Positions 54,883 through 64,000 of a stretch of 64,000 nucleotides of DNA are shown in pieces (positions within the stretch are counted from its first letter, which is position 1; every line of letters starts with the position of its first letter). The stretch lies in assembly GCF_023715505.1 (NCBI RefSeq), contig NZ_JAMBOH010000013.1:83414-147413 (forward strand). Direction: 5' to 3'. Source of the stretch: Neobacillus cucumis. GTDB lineage: Bacteria > Bacillota > Bacilli > Bacillales_B > DSM-18226. A program made the translations under genes and the position numbers. The notes under the pieces were generated by a model. The model had not been told where the DNA came from and searched no databases. It saw only the letters and a list, made by a program, of their open reading frames with translations.

Positions 54883-55194
54883 ATGCATGGCTAAAGAACC
54901 TCTTACAGTCCGGGTCATATTGATACTTCCTCCCAATCAGTTCGATGGTGCTCACTTTAAGACTGCCCCAGTCCAGGTCGGGGTTTACATGGATGATAAT
55001 GCAAAGCCCTTTTAACCGTTCTTTTGGCAAATCCGGAAGGAACTCTTCAATAAAGGAAGGGAAATCGAGGATAAAAAGCTGGAATTTTCCACAAATCCTT
55101 CCGAAGCCGTTTTTTATTGGTAGTGATATTCGTAATTTATGAGTTTAAAAATCCGAATGAAAACTAGAATACTGGTAAAAATCAGCCCAAACAT
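54881..55194 (-). pseudogene. Degenerate small gene (two frames)
   Basis: On the minus strand an ATG after GGGGAGGA encodes a hydrophobic 26-residue piece (MFGLIFTSILVFIRIFKLIN...) that stops at 55114. In another frame, open from 55141, a protein-like sequence runs for about 85 codons without a start codon, containing FIEEFLPDLPKERLKGL, IIIHVNPDLDWGSLKVSTIE and a stop after CKRFFSHA. Together they look like one roughly 100-residue gene broken by a frameshift. No family recognised. The rest of the gap to the next gene (55195-55373) shows TATAAT at 55296 as a possible -10 of the following operon. Confidence 0.4.
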
Positions 55195-55373
55195 CCATTC
55201 CTCCCCTTTTTCACCAATAAGAAGCCTGGGCAATTCTCTATGAGACAACTTTCTAAACGACCAACTTTATCATTCTAGGGAGTACAGCTTGGGAATATAA
55301 TGACAACAATTGGGATGGGCTTGGAGGTTATTCCATTTTTAGAGATAGATACTGCTAATGGAGGTGGCAGCAC

Positions 55374-57155
55374 ATGTTAAGAAAGACAATTAGTGGTTTC
55401 ATCATACTGGCGGTTATTTTCTGCAGCATTAGTTATCTTAATGTACGCGCGGCAAGTCCGTTACATTCCACCTCAGGAATGGAAGGAATGCTTGTTGTGG
55501 ACGTCAGTAATTCCATGAAAGACAGCGATCCGAATAATATCAGTAAGGAAGCGATGAAGATGTTTATCGATATGTCATCGCTCGAAGGAAATAAAATCGG
55601 GGTCGTTGCCTACTCGGACGAGGTGATGCGAGAAAAGGCGCTCGTAAAAATCGGCTCGGAACAAGATAAAAAAGAATTGAAGTCGTTCATCGATTCACTT
55701 GAGAAATACACCTACACAGACTTATCCACTGGGGTTTCTGAGGCTGTAAAGATGCTAGAATCCAGCCATGAAAAGGATTTTACCCCATTGATTGTCCTCT
55801 TGGCGGACGGAAATAACGAACTGAATCCGCGAAAGTCTAAAACGATTTCTCAGGCGGATCAAGATCTCCAATTAGCGGTCAGTCAGGCAAAAGCAAATGG
55901 CTACCCCATTTATACGATTGGATTAAACGCAGATGGGAAGCTCAATAAGGAAGTGCTAACGAATGTGGCGAACCGCACAAATGGAAAATTTTTCGAGGCC
56001 ACTTCAGCGGAACAACTCCCTAAGATCCTGAGTGAAATCTTTGCTCGACATTTTAAGTTAAAGATTATCCCAGTTTCACAACTAATTGGTAATGGTGCGT
56101 ATCAGGATATCAAGATTACCGTGCCAAATGAAAACGTTCGGGAAGCTAATATCTCCCTTATGTCTAATCAGCCTGTTGAGATTCAACTGATTAACCCTTC
56201 CAGAAAAGTGGTGGAGATTCCATCTGATCAGGTCGTGCTAACGAAATCAAGAACCTATTCGATGGTCAAGCTGCTGAAGCCCGTTCAGGGGGATTGGACA
56301 TTGAGGGTAAAGGGTGTCCCACATGAAAAAATCGATATCAATCTTATTTTTAACTATGATTTACAGTTGAAATTGGCGGCTCTTTCCAAGGAGAGCTACA
56401 AAGCTGGTGACACCGTTCAAGTACGTGCATTCTTTGAGGACAACGGCACGGCCCTTAAGGATAAATCTTTTTATCACTCGATGAAAGGTACACTGTTTGT
56501 CAGGGATCTTGATAAGGGAAAAACAGAGGAGTTTTCATTAGACTCTGGCAATAGTGGATTTTCTGGTACGTTTAAGCTTGGCAACGCATCTGCCTATGAA
56601 GTGATGGTGAAAGCAGAAGATAGCAGCTTTTTCCGCCAGACGATTCCACAGAAAATTACGTTGAAAACAGCACCCGCTGCCCCTGTAAACGAGAAACCGA
56701 GCAAGGTGTTGAATGATGGCGGCAAATCCTTCCCTTGGCTTTCGATCGGCGGAGCTGCCGCGGGTATTCTCTTACTCGCTGCGATCGCTTCCCTGCTTTG
56801 GTCCAAATTAAAGAGCAGAAACCGCAGGTTCAGCGGACAGATCGTCATTGAAGTCAAGGATGAAGAAACGGGTGAACGGATCAGCCCGCAATATAAAAAG
56901 TTGAAAGCCTTTAAGGGAAAATTCCGTCTCCATCAACTTTTATCCCTGGCACCGGAGTTTGCGGACACCGAGAAGCTCATATTCAAACCACTCGCAAATG
57001 ACTCTTTGTTACTTATCAATCACTCTAATTGCACCATAGAAAAAAACGGCCGGGCAATCAATGCCCAAAAAGGCCTTACGATCAAACGCAACGACCGCCT
57101 GCGTATCACACCAAAGAAAGTCAATAAATCTATCTACATTGAGTATATTTCATAA
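55374..57155 (+). CDS. Membrane-anchored von Willebrand factor A protein
   Basis: 593 residues. Signal peptide (1-26, VRAA) and an outside VWA domain (about 35-225) with a full MIDAS motif DVSNS (from Asp43), Thr in TYTDLSTG and Asp in LLADGNNE. Then beta-rich domains (about 230-450), a membrane helix (about 463-483, GGAAAGILLLAAIASLLW) and a cytoplasmic domain of about 105 residues resembling a small beta fold, possibly FHA-like. GGAGG lies upstream of the ATG. Only 37 bp separate it from the Tubulin_2 gene. It may sense or bind ligands outside and signal inward. Confidence 0.85.
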   Translation: MLRKTISGFIILAVIFCSISYLNVRAASPLHSTSGMEGMLVVDVSNSMKDSDPNNISKEAMKMFIDMSSLEGNKIGVVAYSDEVMREKALVKIGSEQDKKELKSFIDSLEKYTYTDLSTGVSEAVKMLESSHEKDFTPLIVLLADGNNELNPRKSKTISQADQDLQLAVSQAKANGYPIYTIGLNADGKLNKEVLTNVANRTNGKFFEATSAEQLPKILSEIFARHFKLKIIPVSQLIGNGAYQDIKITVPNENVREANISLMSNQPVEIQLINPSRKVVEIPSDQVVLTKSRTYSMVKLLKPVQGDWTLRVKGVPHEKIDINLIFNYDLQLKLAALSKESYKAGDTVQVRAFFEDNGTALKDKSFYHSMKGTLFVRDLDKGKTEEFSLDSGNSGFSGTFKLGNASAYEVMVKAEDSSFFRQTIPQKITLKTAPAAPVNEKPSKVLNDGGKSFPWLSIGGAAAGILLLAAIASLLWSKLKSRNRRFSGQIVIEVKDEETGERISPQYKKLKAFKGKFRLHQLLSLAPEFADTEKLIFKPLANDSLLLINHSNCTIEKNGRAINAQKGLTIKRNDRLRITPKKVNKSIYIEYIS

Positions 57156-57192
57156 GGTGACAGGCACCGTTTCTAACACCGAGGGAGGAATA

Positions 57193-60100
57193 ATGATGAA
57201 AGCTAGTTTAAGAGAGCATATTCAGCAGTTGGATGTTTCTTTAGGCGGTGGGATTATTTCGGAGAAGATCCGTGTCGATACGATCGAGAATCCCATGCTT
57301 GTCATCGGTCTTGGCGGAACAGGGATTGATGCCTTGCTCAGACTAAAATACCAGGTGAACCGCCGCTTTAAGCTGCCACAGGATCCTTTATCCAAGAAGA
57401 AAAAGGAAAAACCCAACAATATTGAGTTCCTGGCCTTTGAAACCAATGAATACGACCGCTACAAAACATACAAAGGGATTGGTCTTGATCCAAATAAGGA
57501 GTTCGTCCTCCTCTCTAACCCTGAGATCGGCGGCCTGCTCCAAAACCGCAGCACACTCGAGCCGTGCATCAAGGAGTGGCTGTCACCGGAATTATCCATC
57601 ACAGATGGGATCAGCGGGGCCTCCGGTGTCCGCCAGGCCGGACGGCTGTTGCTATTTACAAAAATCAACCAAGTGGTACAAACGATGGAACGAAAAATCG
57701 AGTCGGTCCTTGAAGGAACAAATAAACGGCTATATGTTTTCATTTTGACCGGTGTTTCCGGAGGCACCGGCAGTGGATGTTTTCTTGATATTGCCTACAT
57801 CACGCGCGGGATCATGGAGCGGAAATTTGGCCCGACCGGTATCGATAAAGTCAGCATGCTTGGGTATCTGTTCATGCCCGATGTGAATCTGTCCAAACGC
57901 GGTCTAAGCTCCCATACGGTTGAGTATATCGAGAAAAATGGCTATGCAGCCCTAAAGGAACTGGACTACTGGATGAATTGCGATGAACGAAATGAACGTT
58001 TCAACATGAAATATGGCAGCATCTTAGACGTCAACTCCCCGATGCCGCCGTTTAATCTTTGCCATTTCATCTCAGGAACGAATCTGGAAGGGAAATGGCT
58101 TGAAAATGCTTATGATTACTGCATGAATGTCACCGCTGAAAATATTACCAACTTCATGGCCAATGAGGATAAGAAATCCAGCGAGGAATTTGCCATCCAT
58201 GACTATATCAGCAATATCCGTACCAATATCGCCCAAATGCCAAAACCCTATGCCGCCAACTACCAATACAATATTATCGGTGCCTCGATGGCCGAAATTC
58301 CTGTTGAAGAAATGACCACATATATCGGCTATAAACTATTTGAAAAAATGAAGAAAATGTTTGAGGCCCAACCGGACCAAACGGATGTCGAGAGGTTTGC
58401 GGAGAAACTGCGTATTGACCCTGACTCCATTCATCAGCAGTTCAATGAGCGTGTACCTGAGCCCCTCTCAGGGTACGAGCACAGTGAACGTTTTTCCTAT
58501 AACAACGTCATTAAATCAGCCGTGATTAATCTTGATGAAGAGCTAGAGAGAGAATATTTAGTAAAGGCGAAAGAACAATACCGAAAATGCAAAAAGCAGC
58601 ACCCAGGCGAGAGCCTCGAGGAGTTCCGCCGCCAAATGGAGCGGATCTTCCTTAGTCCAGAAAAGGGTCCCATCTATGCATCTAGGCTAATCTACTCCAA
58701 TGACAGTTCCTGTCTGTTAAAAACCTTAAAGATATATACCGAGCGATTGCGCGACCGATTGGAACACCTGCCGCGTGCGATTCAATCGGAACAAGATTAC
58801 GCTTATAACAAGCTCGAGGAGGCCAGGAGTGCATTTATCTCTAAAGACCGCAAAAAGAATGCCTATATCGAGGCAAAATTAAACGAATTCTCTGCTCGGG
58901 CAGAAAAGGCAAGACTCGAAGAAATGATTGAATTTTATGAGGAACTGTACCAGCTTCTTTACAACCAGAACAACAAAATATATGAAGTTTATCAAGAAAT
59001 CCTACTGACCTTGAAAAATATCTTTGAAAAAAATGCCGGTATTTTAATAGAAAAAGAGGAGCTCCATCAGGATACCCCCCTCACCTATTATTGGCATTTG
59101 GTCAGTATTCCTGATACCTCCCCAGAGATTCAGCGGATGTTTGATTCGAAAGATGGCGAATTGCTGCTACAGAAATGGTCGGAAATGCTCCTTGAAAAAT
59201 CAGCCTATTGGATCAAAGAACAAGATGTTGATGTGGTTGGCACCGTATCCGAGTTTCTCACCGATCAGTTCGGTGATTTGATCACGAAATCGATGGAAGA
59301 CTTCCTGCGTCTAAAGTATGGCGAGGATAAGCCGATTGATAAAATTATTGAAGAAAAGATCGCTTCCCGCTTGGACCGCGACGCCCTGCCAGTGTTCCAT
59401 CTTGCCAATGGCAACGGCCAGCTCCACTTCCCGCAATGGGGGTTTGTGAGCGTACCAGTAAAAGCTCCAAAGATTTATAACGGGATTAAAAATTTTGAAA
59501 AGCACTCGTTAAGCCATTCCCGCTTCACCATTAAAGAAAGCGAGCTGAGAAATCGGATTTTCTGGTTAAATACAAAAAACGGAATTCCCCTCTTTGCCTA
59601 CTCGCCATTAAAAATTTACGAGGCATCCTATGAAAAGACGATCTTAGAAAAAGAGGGAGTCGGCCGGCACCTGGTGCAGACAGAGAAGGAAAACTGGCTC
59701 TACCTCCCCTCACCTATCCCGGAAAAATCCTGGGGAGATACCTACCAAAACCTTCGGGTGAAAGAATACAATGCAGGAGTACGAGCATTATTTGATCAAG
59801 CGCTGGAATTCGGCTGTATCACGGTGAAAGAGGACGAACGGAATACCAGTGCCAAATACCGGTGCCATTTTACAAAAGAGTTAAACAGACGGGCATTTTT
59901 CGCGAAGTATGAGATTGACCTAAAAAAGCTTGATAAAGCCAGTCTTGGAAACTTAAATCAAGTGCTAAGAAAGCTGCAAGAATGGTCCGCTGGGGGCATG
60001 GATCCTGAAGGCAGCTGCGATATCTTCGGAAGCACCAACTTAGAAATGGCAAAGGAAAACTTTATTCGTTCCCCTAAGTTGATTGAAAAAGTGAAACTAG

Positions 60101-60588
60101 AGGTTCGAAAATACCAATTTATACAGGAAATGATGACGGAAATTGAACAATTCATTTCCTTACAGAAAGAGAATGAGAGACTTAAAAGCCTGTATATTCA
60201 GGCCATTTACACCCATACGATAAAAAAACGAGGGGCACTTTACGTATACGATCATGGATTGGAGGAAGACGCGTGGGAGCCGTTGGTTAATCTAATGAAG
60301 AATACAAAATTCGTCGACTATGAAATCTTTCAAGCATTGAAGGCATTAACCCCAAAGCAAATGGCCCAGCTTGAAAAAAAATCGGAGCAGAAGAGCCATG
60401 AGCTAATCTTACAAGAAAGCGCGGCACAATTAATCTTCGCCTTAGAACAAATGGCAAACACCTTTCAACAAGAAAAGGAAGCCCTTGATTATGAATACAA
60501 GGATTTGGTTAATGGCGAGGAAGTGTACAACTTCTATAAAGAGCTGATGATCAAGGTGCAGGAAATGCTTAGACAGCTAAAATCATAA
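57193..60588 (+). CDS. Tubulin_2 family (FtsZ/tubulin superfamily) GTPase-like protein
   Basis: 1131 residues from the ATG with GAGGGAGGA upstream; longer readings start inside the VWA gene. The N-terminal tubulin-like nucleotide fold has LVIGLGGTGIDALLRLKYQ (about 36-54) and the tubulin signature GVSGGTGSG (187-195), followed by DIAYITRG and GYLFMPDV. It is far longer than FtsZ (about 380) and has a long helical C-terminal region (about 430-1131) with coiled-coil stretches (SFISKDRKKNAYIEAKL; EEMIEFYEELYQLL). Comparative work on this family proposed a membrane-remodelling role together with VWA proteins, which fits the neighbour. Whether it polymerises is unknown. Confidence 0.88.
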   Translation: MMKASLREHIQQLDVSLGGGIISEKIRVDTIENPMLVIGLGGTGIDALLRLKYQVNRRFKLPQDPLSKKKKEKPNNIEFLAFETNEYDRYKTYKGIGLDPNKEFVLLSNPEIGGLLQNRSTLEPCIKEWLSPELSITDGISGASGVRQAGRLLLFTKINQVVQTMERKIESVLEGTNKRLYVFILTGVSGGTGSGCFLDIAYITRGIMERKFGPTGIDKVSMLGYLFMPDVNLSKRGLSSHTVEYIEKNGYAALKELDYWMNCDERNERFNMKYGSILDVNSPMPPFNLCHFISGTNLEGKWLENAYDYCMNVTAENITNFMANEDKKSSEEFAIHDYISNIRTNIAQMPKPYAANYQYNIIGASMAEIPVEEMTTYIGYKLFEKMKKMFEAQPDQTDVERFAEKLRIDPDSIHQQFNERVPEPLSGYEHSERFSYNNVIKSAVINLDEELEREYLVKAKEQYRKCKKQHPGESLEEFRRQMERIFLSPEKGPIYASRLIYSNDSSCLLKTLKIYTERLRDRLEHLPRAIQSEQDYAYNKLEEARSAFISKDRKKNAYIEAKLNEFSARAEKARLEEMIEFYEELYQLLYNQNNKIYEVYQEILLTLKNIFEKNAGILIEKEELHQDTPLTYYWHLVSIPDTSPEIQRMFDSKDGELLLQKWSEMLLEKSAYWIKEQDVDVVGTVSEFLTDQFGDLITKSMEDFLRLKYGEDKPIDKIIEEKIASRLDRDALPVFHLANGNGQLHFPQWGFVSVPVKAPKIYNGIKNFEKHSLSHSRFTIKESELRNRIFWLNTKNGIPLFAYSPLKIYEASYEKTILEKEGVGRHLVQTEKENWLYLPSPIPEKSWGDTYQNLRVKEYNAGVRALFDQALEFGCITVKEDERNTSAKYRCHFTKELNRRAFFAKYEIDLKKLDKASLGNLNQVLRKLQEWSAGGMDPEGSCDIFGSTNLEMAKENFIRSPKLIEKVKLEVRKYQFIQEMMTEIEQFISLQKENERLKSLYIQAIYTHTIKKRGALYVYDHGLEEDAWEPLVNLMKNTKFVDYEIFQALKALTPKQMAQLEKKSEQKSHELILQESAAQLIFALEQMANTFQQEKEALDYEYKDLVNGEEVYNFYKELMIKVQEMLRQLKS

Positions 60589-60832
60589 GAAAAGCGCAAG
60601 GCGCTTAGACTTCGGCGACAAGCACAAGACGAGCCGGCCGAAAGGTTGTTCTTTAACCTTTTGGACGGATTGGCCTAAATGTGGAGGCGACTGCCCTGGG
60701 ACTCTAGACTAAGACGCACCCTGCAAGAAGGCGCTTTTTGCATGTGGCTTAGGCTTCGAGTCCCAAGGAGCCGCAACTGGATATGCTTGTGACCTCGAGC
60801 CGAACGCGCCTGGAGCTAGACAATTCTCAAAT
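60588..60832. repeat. Dispersed palindromic repeat, copy 6 (long form)
   Basis: Starts at the last base of the Tubulin_2 stop codon (TAAGAAAAGCGCAAGGCGC), exactly as the copy after secA does, and ends CGCCTGGAGCTAGACAATTC. It carries the long-variant block (GTGGAGGCGACTG, GACTCTAGACTAAGACGC, GCAAGAAGGCGC). It separates the second and third genes of the operon by about 320 bp. A GGCCACA/TGTGGCC hairpin follows at 60843-60870. Confidence 0.88.
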
Positions 60833-60906
60833 TTATTTTAGAGGCCACACGTATTTCGTTGCATGTGGCCCACCTCATTTCATGTTTTTCAAGGAGGGAT
60901 ACACTT

Positions 60907-63258
60907 GTGCAAGACCTATTACAAAAATATGCTGATTCCTTCGCCATTCAACTTGAAAAAATAAGCCAATCTGAAAATGTGCAGCGCAGTGTCAACTATC
61001 CGATTGTTTTTTTATTTTTAGGCGACCTCGTTAAGGATGCCCTATTAGCGATCAAAAAGTTGAACAAGGAAAAATGGCATAACAGTAACGGAGTCTTATA
61101 CTTTCATGCCTATCAAACAGAAACCATCCTTGCCGATAATCTGTTTTCACTCCAGCTGGCGAATAATGGCTTCGATCGCCAATCCCAACGGAAAGAACTG
61201 GTAGAGATTTTTTACCAGGATGAAACGATGCTGATTGAACTCAATAAGACCTTTCGGAAGCTTACATCAAAGCTAGCCGAATATGGAAGGACCTTTTCTT
61301 CGCTCCAGAAAGTAAACCTTTGTGTGGTAACTGCCGCTCATGACCCGGCAAATATCCTGATCCAAGAATTCACCCTTCTTCTTAAAAGCATCCTTCAGGA
61401 GTCGTTCCGAATCGTGGAGGTGGATTTATTCGGGCTGTTAATGGAAAAACAGGACGGTGAGAACTTTGCCTTCACCACATCGCTTGGGATCAGCTTCCTA
61501 AAAGAGCTAGATAATTATCAACAAAATGATTATTATTTCGAAAAGGACCTTCAGCTGACAGAGGACCATTTAAGATTGCCCATCTGCCATCCCCCATCCC
61601 CGCTCTTTGAAATGGTCTATTTATTAAGCGATAAAAATGAGAACGGTCTGATTGGGGATGAAGCCGTTCAACAAAACTATGAATTAATCAGTCATTTAAA
61701 CCTGTTGAAGAATCGCAAAATATGGACCGAGCATCATGAAAAAATGAATGGATATTCTCACCAATCCTTTAAGCGCGCGATGAAGGGAAATGCACGGGAT
61801 CCTGTTTATGCATCAGCCGGATTTGCAAAAGTGACACGGCCCAATAAAGCGATTGTTCTTAACGCTGCGAGTCACCTTTTCCAAGATTTATTAGAAACCC
61901 TAAAAAGACAAAGCAAGCAACCTAGAGAGAAAATCCTTCAGCTCTTCGATTTATCTGAGGCTTCTTTTCAAAAATATTATGAGCACTTCCTTCCTCCAGC
62001 AGACCGCCTTTATGACATGCTTGGATTAATGAGGGTTAGCAATTCCTATAGGGCCGTGAGGAAAATGTCACTGAACGAAACAGAAGAGTTTCTTTACCAA
62101 GGTGCTACGGAAACGTTCTTTTACCAGAACTTCGAAGAACCCGTCCGTGAATTTTTAGGGGTTTTAGACCTAAGAGAGCAAATTGAATGGTGCTTTTATG
62201 AAAATGTAATCAATCATGAACAGTACGGAATCTATTGCGCTTATAGTTGGACGGCGGACAACGTTCACTCTGAGTCAAATATATTAAATGCGATTAGCAA
62301 GCTTTTCCAAGAAACAAAACAGGAAAAGTTAAAGCTTGAAGAACATCTGGAACAAACTTATCAGCAAATCGTGGATCATTGTGATTTTAAGAAAAGCTAT
62401 CTACCCTTTTCAGCCAAGAAAAACCTGACCAGTTTTGTAGAATACTTTTTCAACGAAGTATATGGGACCAAATACGAACTGTTAAGACTTAAAGTGAAAC
62501 TGGCGATTTTAAATCAATACCGAACGGTGCTCAAGGGACTGCATCGCTCATTGCAGCCAAAGATCCGGCTGATGAACAAGGTGGATACCTTTCTGAAAAA
62601 GACCGCGGCGGACAGTTTATTTGATTCCAATGATGATTTAGACAAGAATATTGCCCAATATTACTCAAGAGTCATTCAGCAAATTACAGCAAAGTTAAAG
62701 GAAAAACGAGGGCCCCATTTCTTTTTGAATGAACGTTTTTTTAAAAACCTCTATGGTTATCTGGAAGACGATCAACCTGAAGTTCTTTTGGAGCGATTGT
62801 TGGTCGTTTGCGATCGGGAGATATTAACACAGGAAGAATTCCACCGTACCTTTGAAGATGAAATGCTAGAAAGAGCCAATGTGATTACCGATTATGAAAA
62901 CAGGGAGATTCTCTCTAAAGAGGAATTGTTTAAAAAATTATATCTTCGATTGGACGAAAGTTCGTCGATCCACATTGAAGTGTTCAACTACACTCAAGTG
63001 AACCGTTATGAAGAAAAGTATTTTTTTGGCGACTTTTACAGTCAGTTCATGCGGTTTGCCTTAGAAAAAGAACATGACACACGGCAATGGAAGGTCGGCT
63101 GTGTACATGAAAAGAAAACAAGCGGGATTGAGAAGCTTACCCTCATGGGAGGATTCACATTAAAAGACCTTATGTTTTATCGGAACGGTGAACGATATTA
63201 CAAAAAATATACTGATAATGGTTATGAATTCCACTCCAAAGCGGAAGCGTCCGTTTAG
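60907..63258 (+). CDS. Large helical protein of unknown function, partner of the Tubulin_2 operon
   Basis: 783 residues from a GTG with AAGGAGGG nine bases upstream. Probably soluble and mostly helical, with YPIVFLFLGDLVKDALLAI near the N-terminus as the only hydrophobic stretch, and a mid region of long charged helices (about 475-560, 600-680). No signal peptide, nucleotide motif or known domain was seen. Same strand as, and next to, the VWA and Tubulin_2 genes, so a shared function is inferred. Bacillus homologues carry uninformative names. The repeat inserted before it may weaken cotranscription. Confidence 0.75.
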   Translation: MQDLLQKYADSFAIQLEKISQSENVQRSVNYPIVFLFLGDLVKDALLAIKKLNKEKWHNSNGVLYFHAYQTETILADNLFSLQLANNGFDRQSQRKELVEIFYQDETMLIELNKTFRKLTSKLAEYGRTFSSLQKVNLCVVTAAHDPANILIQEFTLLLKSILQESFRIVEVDLFGLLMEKQDGENFAFTTSLGISFLKELDNYQQNDYYFEKDLQLTEDHLRLPICHPPSPLFEMVYLLSDKNENGLIGDEAVQQNYELISHLNLLKNRKIWTEHHEKMNGYSHQSFKRAMKGNARDPVYASAGFAKVTRPNKAIVLNAASHLFQDLLETLKRQSKQPREKILQLFDLSEASFQKYYEHFLPPADRLYDMLGLMRVSNSYRAVRKMSLNETEEFLYQGATETFFYQNFEEPVREFLGVLDLREQIEWCFYENVINHEQYGIYCAYSWTADNVHSESNILNAISKLFQETKQEKLKLEEHLEQTYQQIVDHCDFKKSYLPFSAKKNLTSFVEYFFNEVYGTKYELLRLKVKLAILNQYRTVLKGLHRSLQPKIRLMNKVDTFLKKTAADSLFDSNDDLDKNIAQYYSRVIQQITAKLKEKRGPHFFLNERFFKNLYGYLEDDQPEVLLERLLVVCDREILTQEEFHRTFEDEMLERANVITDYENREILSKEELFKKLYLRLDESSSIHIEVFNYTQVNRYEEKYFFGDFYSQFMRFALEKEHDTRQWKVGCVHEKKTSGIEKLTLMGGFTLKDLMFYRNGERYYKKYTDNGYEFHSKAEASV

Positions 63259-63300
63259 CGGCGTATCGACTGAGACTTACTTTTGAATCCTTAGCCTGCC

Positions 63301-63779
63301 ACCATCAGTATTCAGCCAGACTATGCGTATTTATTAAAAGATTATCTTAACCTTCGTATAAATACTTTGAAATTAGAGGATATAACGTTCTTTAAGGAGA
63401 TTATAACGTCGACTTTGGATGCGTTATAAAATAGATTTTCAAAGACTTTCTATAGAGTAAATCTGTTGCAACAAGGTTAGCATTCTCTTTTATAAACGAA
63501 CACATGGTGTTCTCGTTATAATGGTCAATAGGAAAATCTAATAACATAGGGTAATCAACGCCATTATTACTCCTTTCAAAGGCAACAAAAAATAACTGTA
63601 TTGGAATAGTTGATGATTATTCTCTGAAGAATCCCGTTCAGCTGTTCACGCCCATTCAATGGAAGGATAAAAGTGGTGTGAGGAAGGTTAATGATGGTAA
63701 ATTTAAACTTTTAATTAGAGGAAGTAGAGAAAGACACCGCCAATCCACTGTTTTGGTTCCTAAAAAAGACTGGAATTAA
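63301..63779. pseudogene. Short coding remnants on both strands
   Basis: In the 580-bp gap before the rRNA operon three protein-like open stretches lack usable starts. Plus 63301-63429 contains SIQPDYAYLLKDYLNLRINT and ends STLDAL. Minus, from about 63620 down to a stop at 63401, contains VDYPMLLDFPIDHYNEN and DLLYRKSLKIYFITHP. Plus 63555-63779 contains KNPVQLFTPIQWKDKSG and ends LVPKKDWN. They overlap, so at most some are true relics. No family was recognised. Confidence 0.3.
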
Positions 63780-63803
63780 CCCCTTTTAAAACCTTTTTAA
63801 AAG

Positions 63804-63837
63804 ACAAAAAAGGGCAGCTACATTTAGCTGTCCTTTT
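63804..63837 (-). terminator. Terminator of the rRNA operon
   Basis: Minus strand AAAAGGACAGCT / AGCTGCCCTTTT (one mismatch) with a six-base loop and T-run, four bases after the 5S gene. Confidence 0.88.
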
Positions 63838-63841
63838 CCGT

Positions 63842-63958
63842 GCCTGGCAACGTCCTACTCTCACAGGGACAAGGTCCCAACTACCATCGGCGCTGAGAAA
63901 CTTAACTTCCGTGTTCGGTATGGGAACGGGTGTGACCTTCTCGCCATTATTACCAGAC
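63842..63958 (-). rRNA. rrf: 5S ribosomal RNA
   Basis: The minus strand contains the conserved 5S core CACACCCGTTCCCATACCGA, ACACGGAAGTTAAG, CAGCGCCGATGGTAGT and GTGAGAGTAGGACG. The ends GTCTGG and CCAGGC pair to form helix I. Length of about 117 nt is normal. The 23S gene should lie beyond the right edge; the last 42 bases are AT-rich spacer. Confidence 0.97.
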
Positions 63959-64000
63959 TATTTATTCGACACTATTTTATTATAATGTCTTTTTCATATT

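Noticed and set aside
63959..64000. 3' end of the 23S rRNA
   Set aside because: The last bases are AT-rich spacer with no recognisable 23S sequence.

Overview
The window is chromosomal DNA from a spore-forming Bacillaceae member; gene content and order look most like Neobacillus or a related Bacillus lineage. This is judged from ctpB/ftsEX/cccB/yvjA/prfB, hpf, the comF operon, degSU-degV, yvyE, tagO and a coat-F-type gene. No database search was possible, so the genus is an inference.

Layout. 1-8 kb (all minus strand): prfB with its programmed frameshift, yvjA, cccB, ftsE, ftsX, an M23 peptidoglycan hydrolase of FtsEX-partner architecture, and ctpB cut by the left edge. 8.3-22.1 kb: a SEC-C/TPR protein gene (plus strand), a six-gene minus-strand block encoding four multihaem c-type cytochromes (8, 6, 12 and 10 CXXCH motifs, 36 in total) with an NHL propeller and a TPR protein, then secA (plus strand). 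In B. subtilis hpf, secA and prfB are neighbours on one strand; here secA is inverted relative to both and about 11.5 kb of DNA separates it from prfB. 22.1-23.2 kb: two dispersed repeats, a cluster of DnaA-box-like nonamers, and hpf with overlapping SigB- and SigH-like promoters. 23.5-31.7 kb: a coat-F gene, comFC, comFA, a NERD-domain gene, a long tandem-repeat array, degV, degU, degS and yvyE. The late flagellar genes that lie between comF and hpf in B. subtilis are absent here.

32-52 kb is a cell-surface polymer locus: an LCP ligase, TagO, five glycosyltransferases, a Wzx-type flippase, a Wzy-type polymerase, two lipoproteins, two very large secreted glucosaminidase-type wall hydrolases (one broken by a one-base deletion) and an amidase. 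These parts fit synthesis, export, polymerisation and wall attachment of a glycopolymer plus wall remodelling around it. 52-55 kb holds small membrane-protein genes, including one 31-codon gene.

55.4-63.3 kb is a three-gene unit: a membrane-anchored von Willebrand A protein, a 1131-residue Tubulin_2 (FtsZ/tubulin superfamily) GTPase and an unrecognised 783-residue protein. It is the best candidate for a poorly described system, together with the cytochrome block. The window ends in the 5S rRNA gene of an rRNA operon read on the minus strand.

Repeats: at least six copies of a palindromic element of about 140 bp or longer (two of them starting right after a stop codon), a 21-bp minisatellite downstream of prfB, and a 137-158-bp tandem array upstream of the NERD gene.
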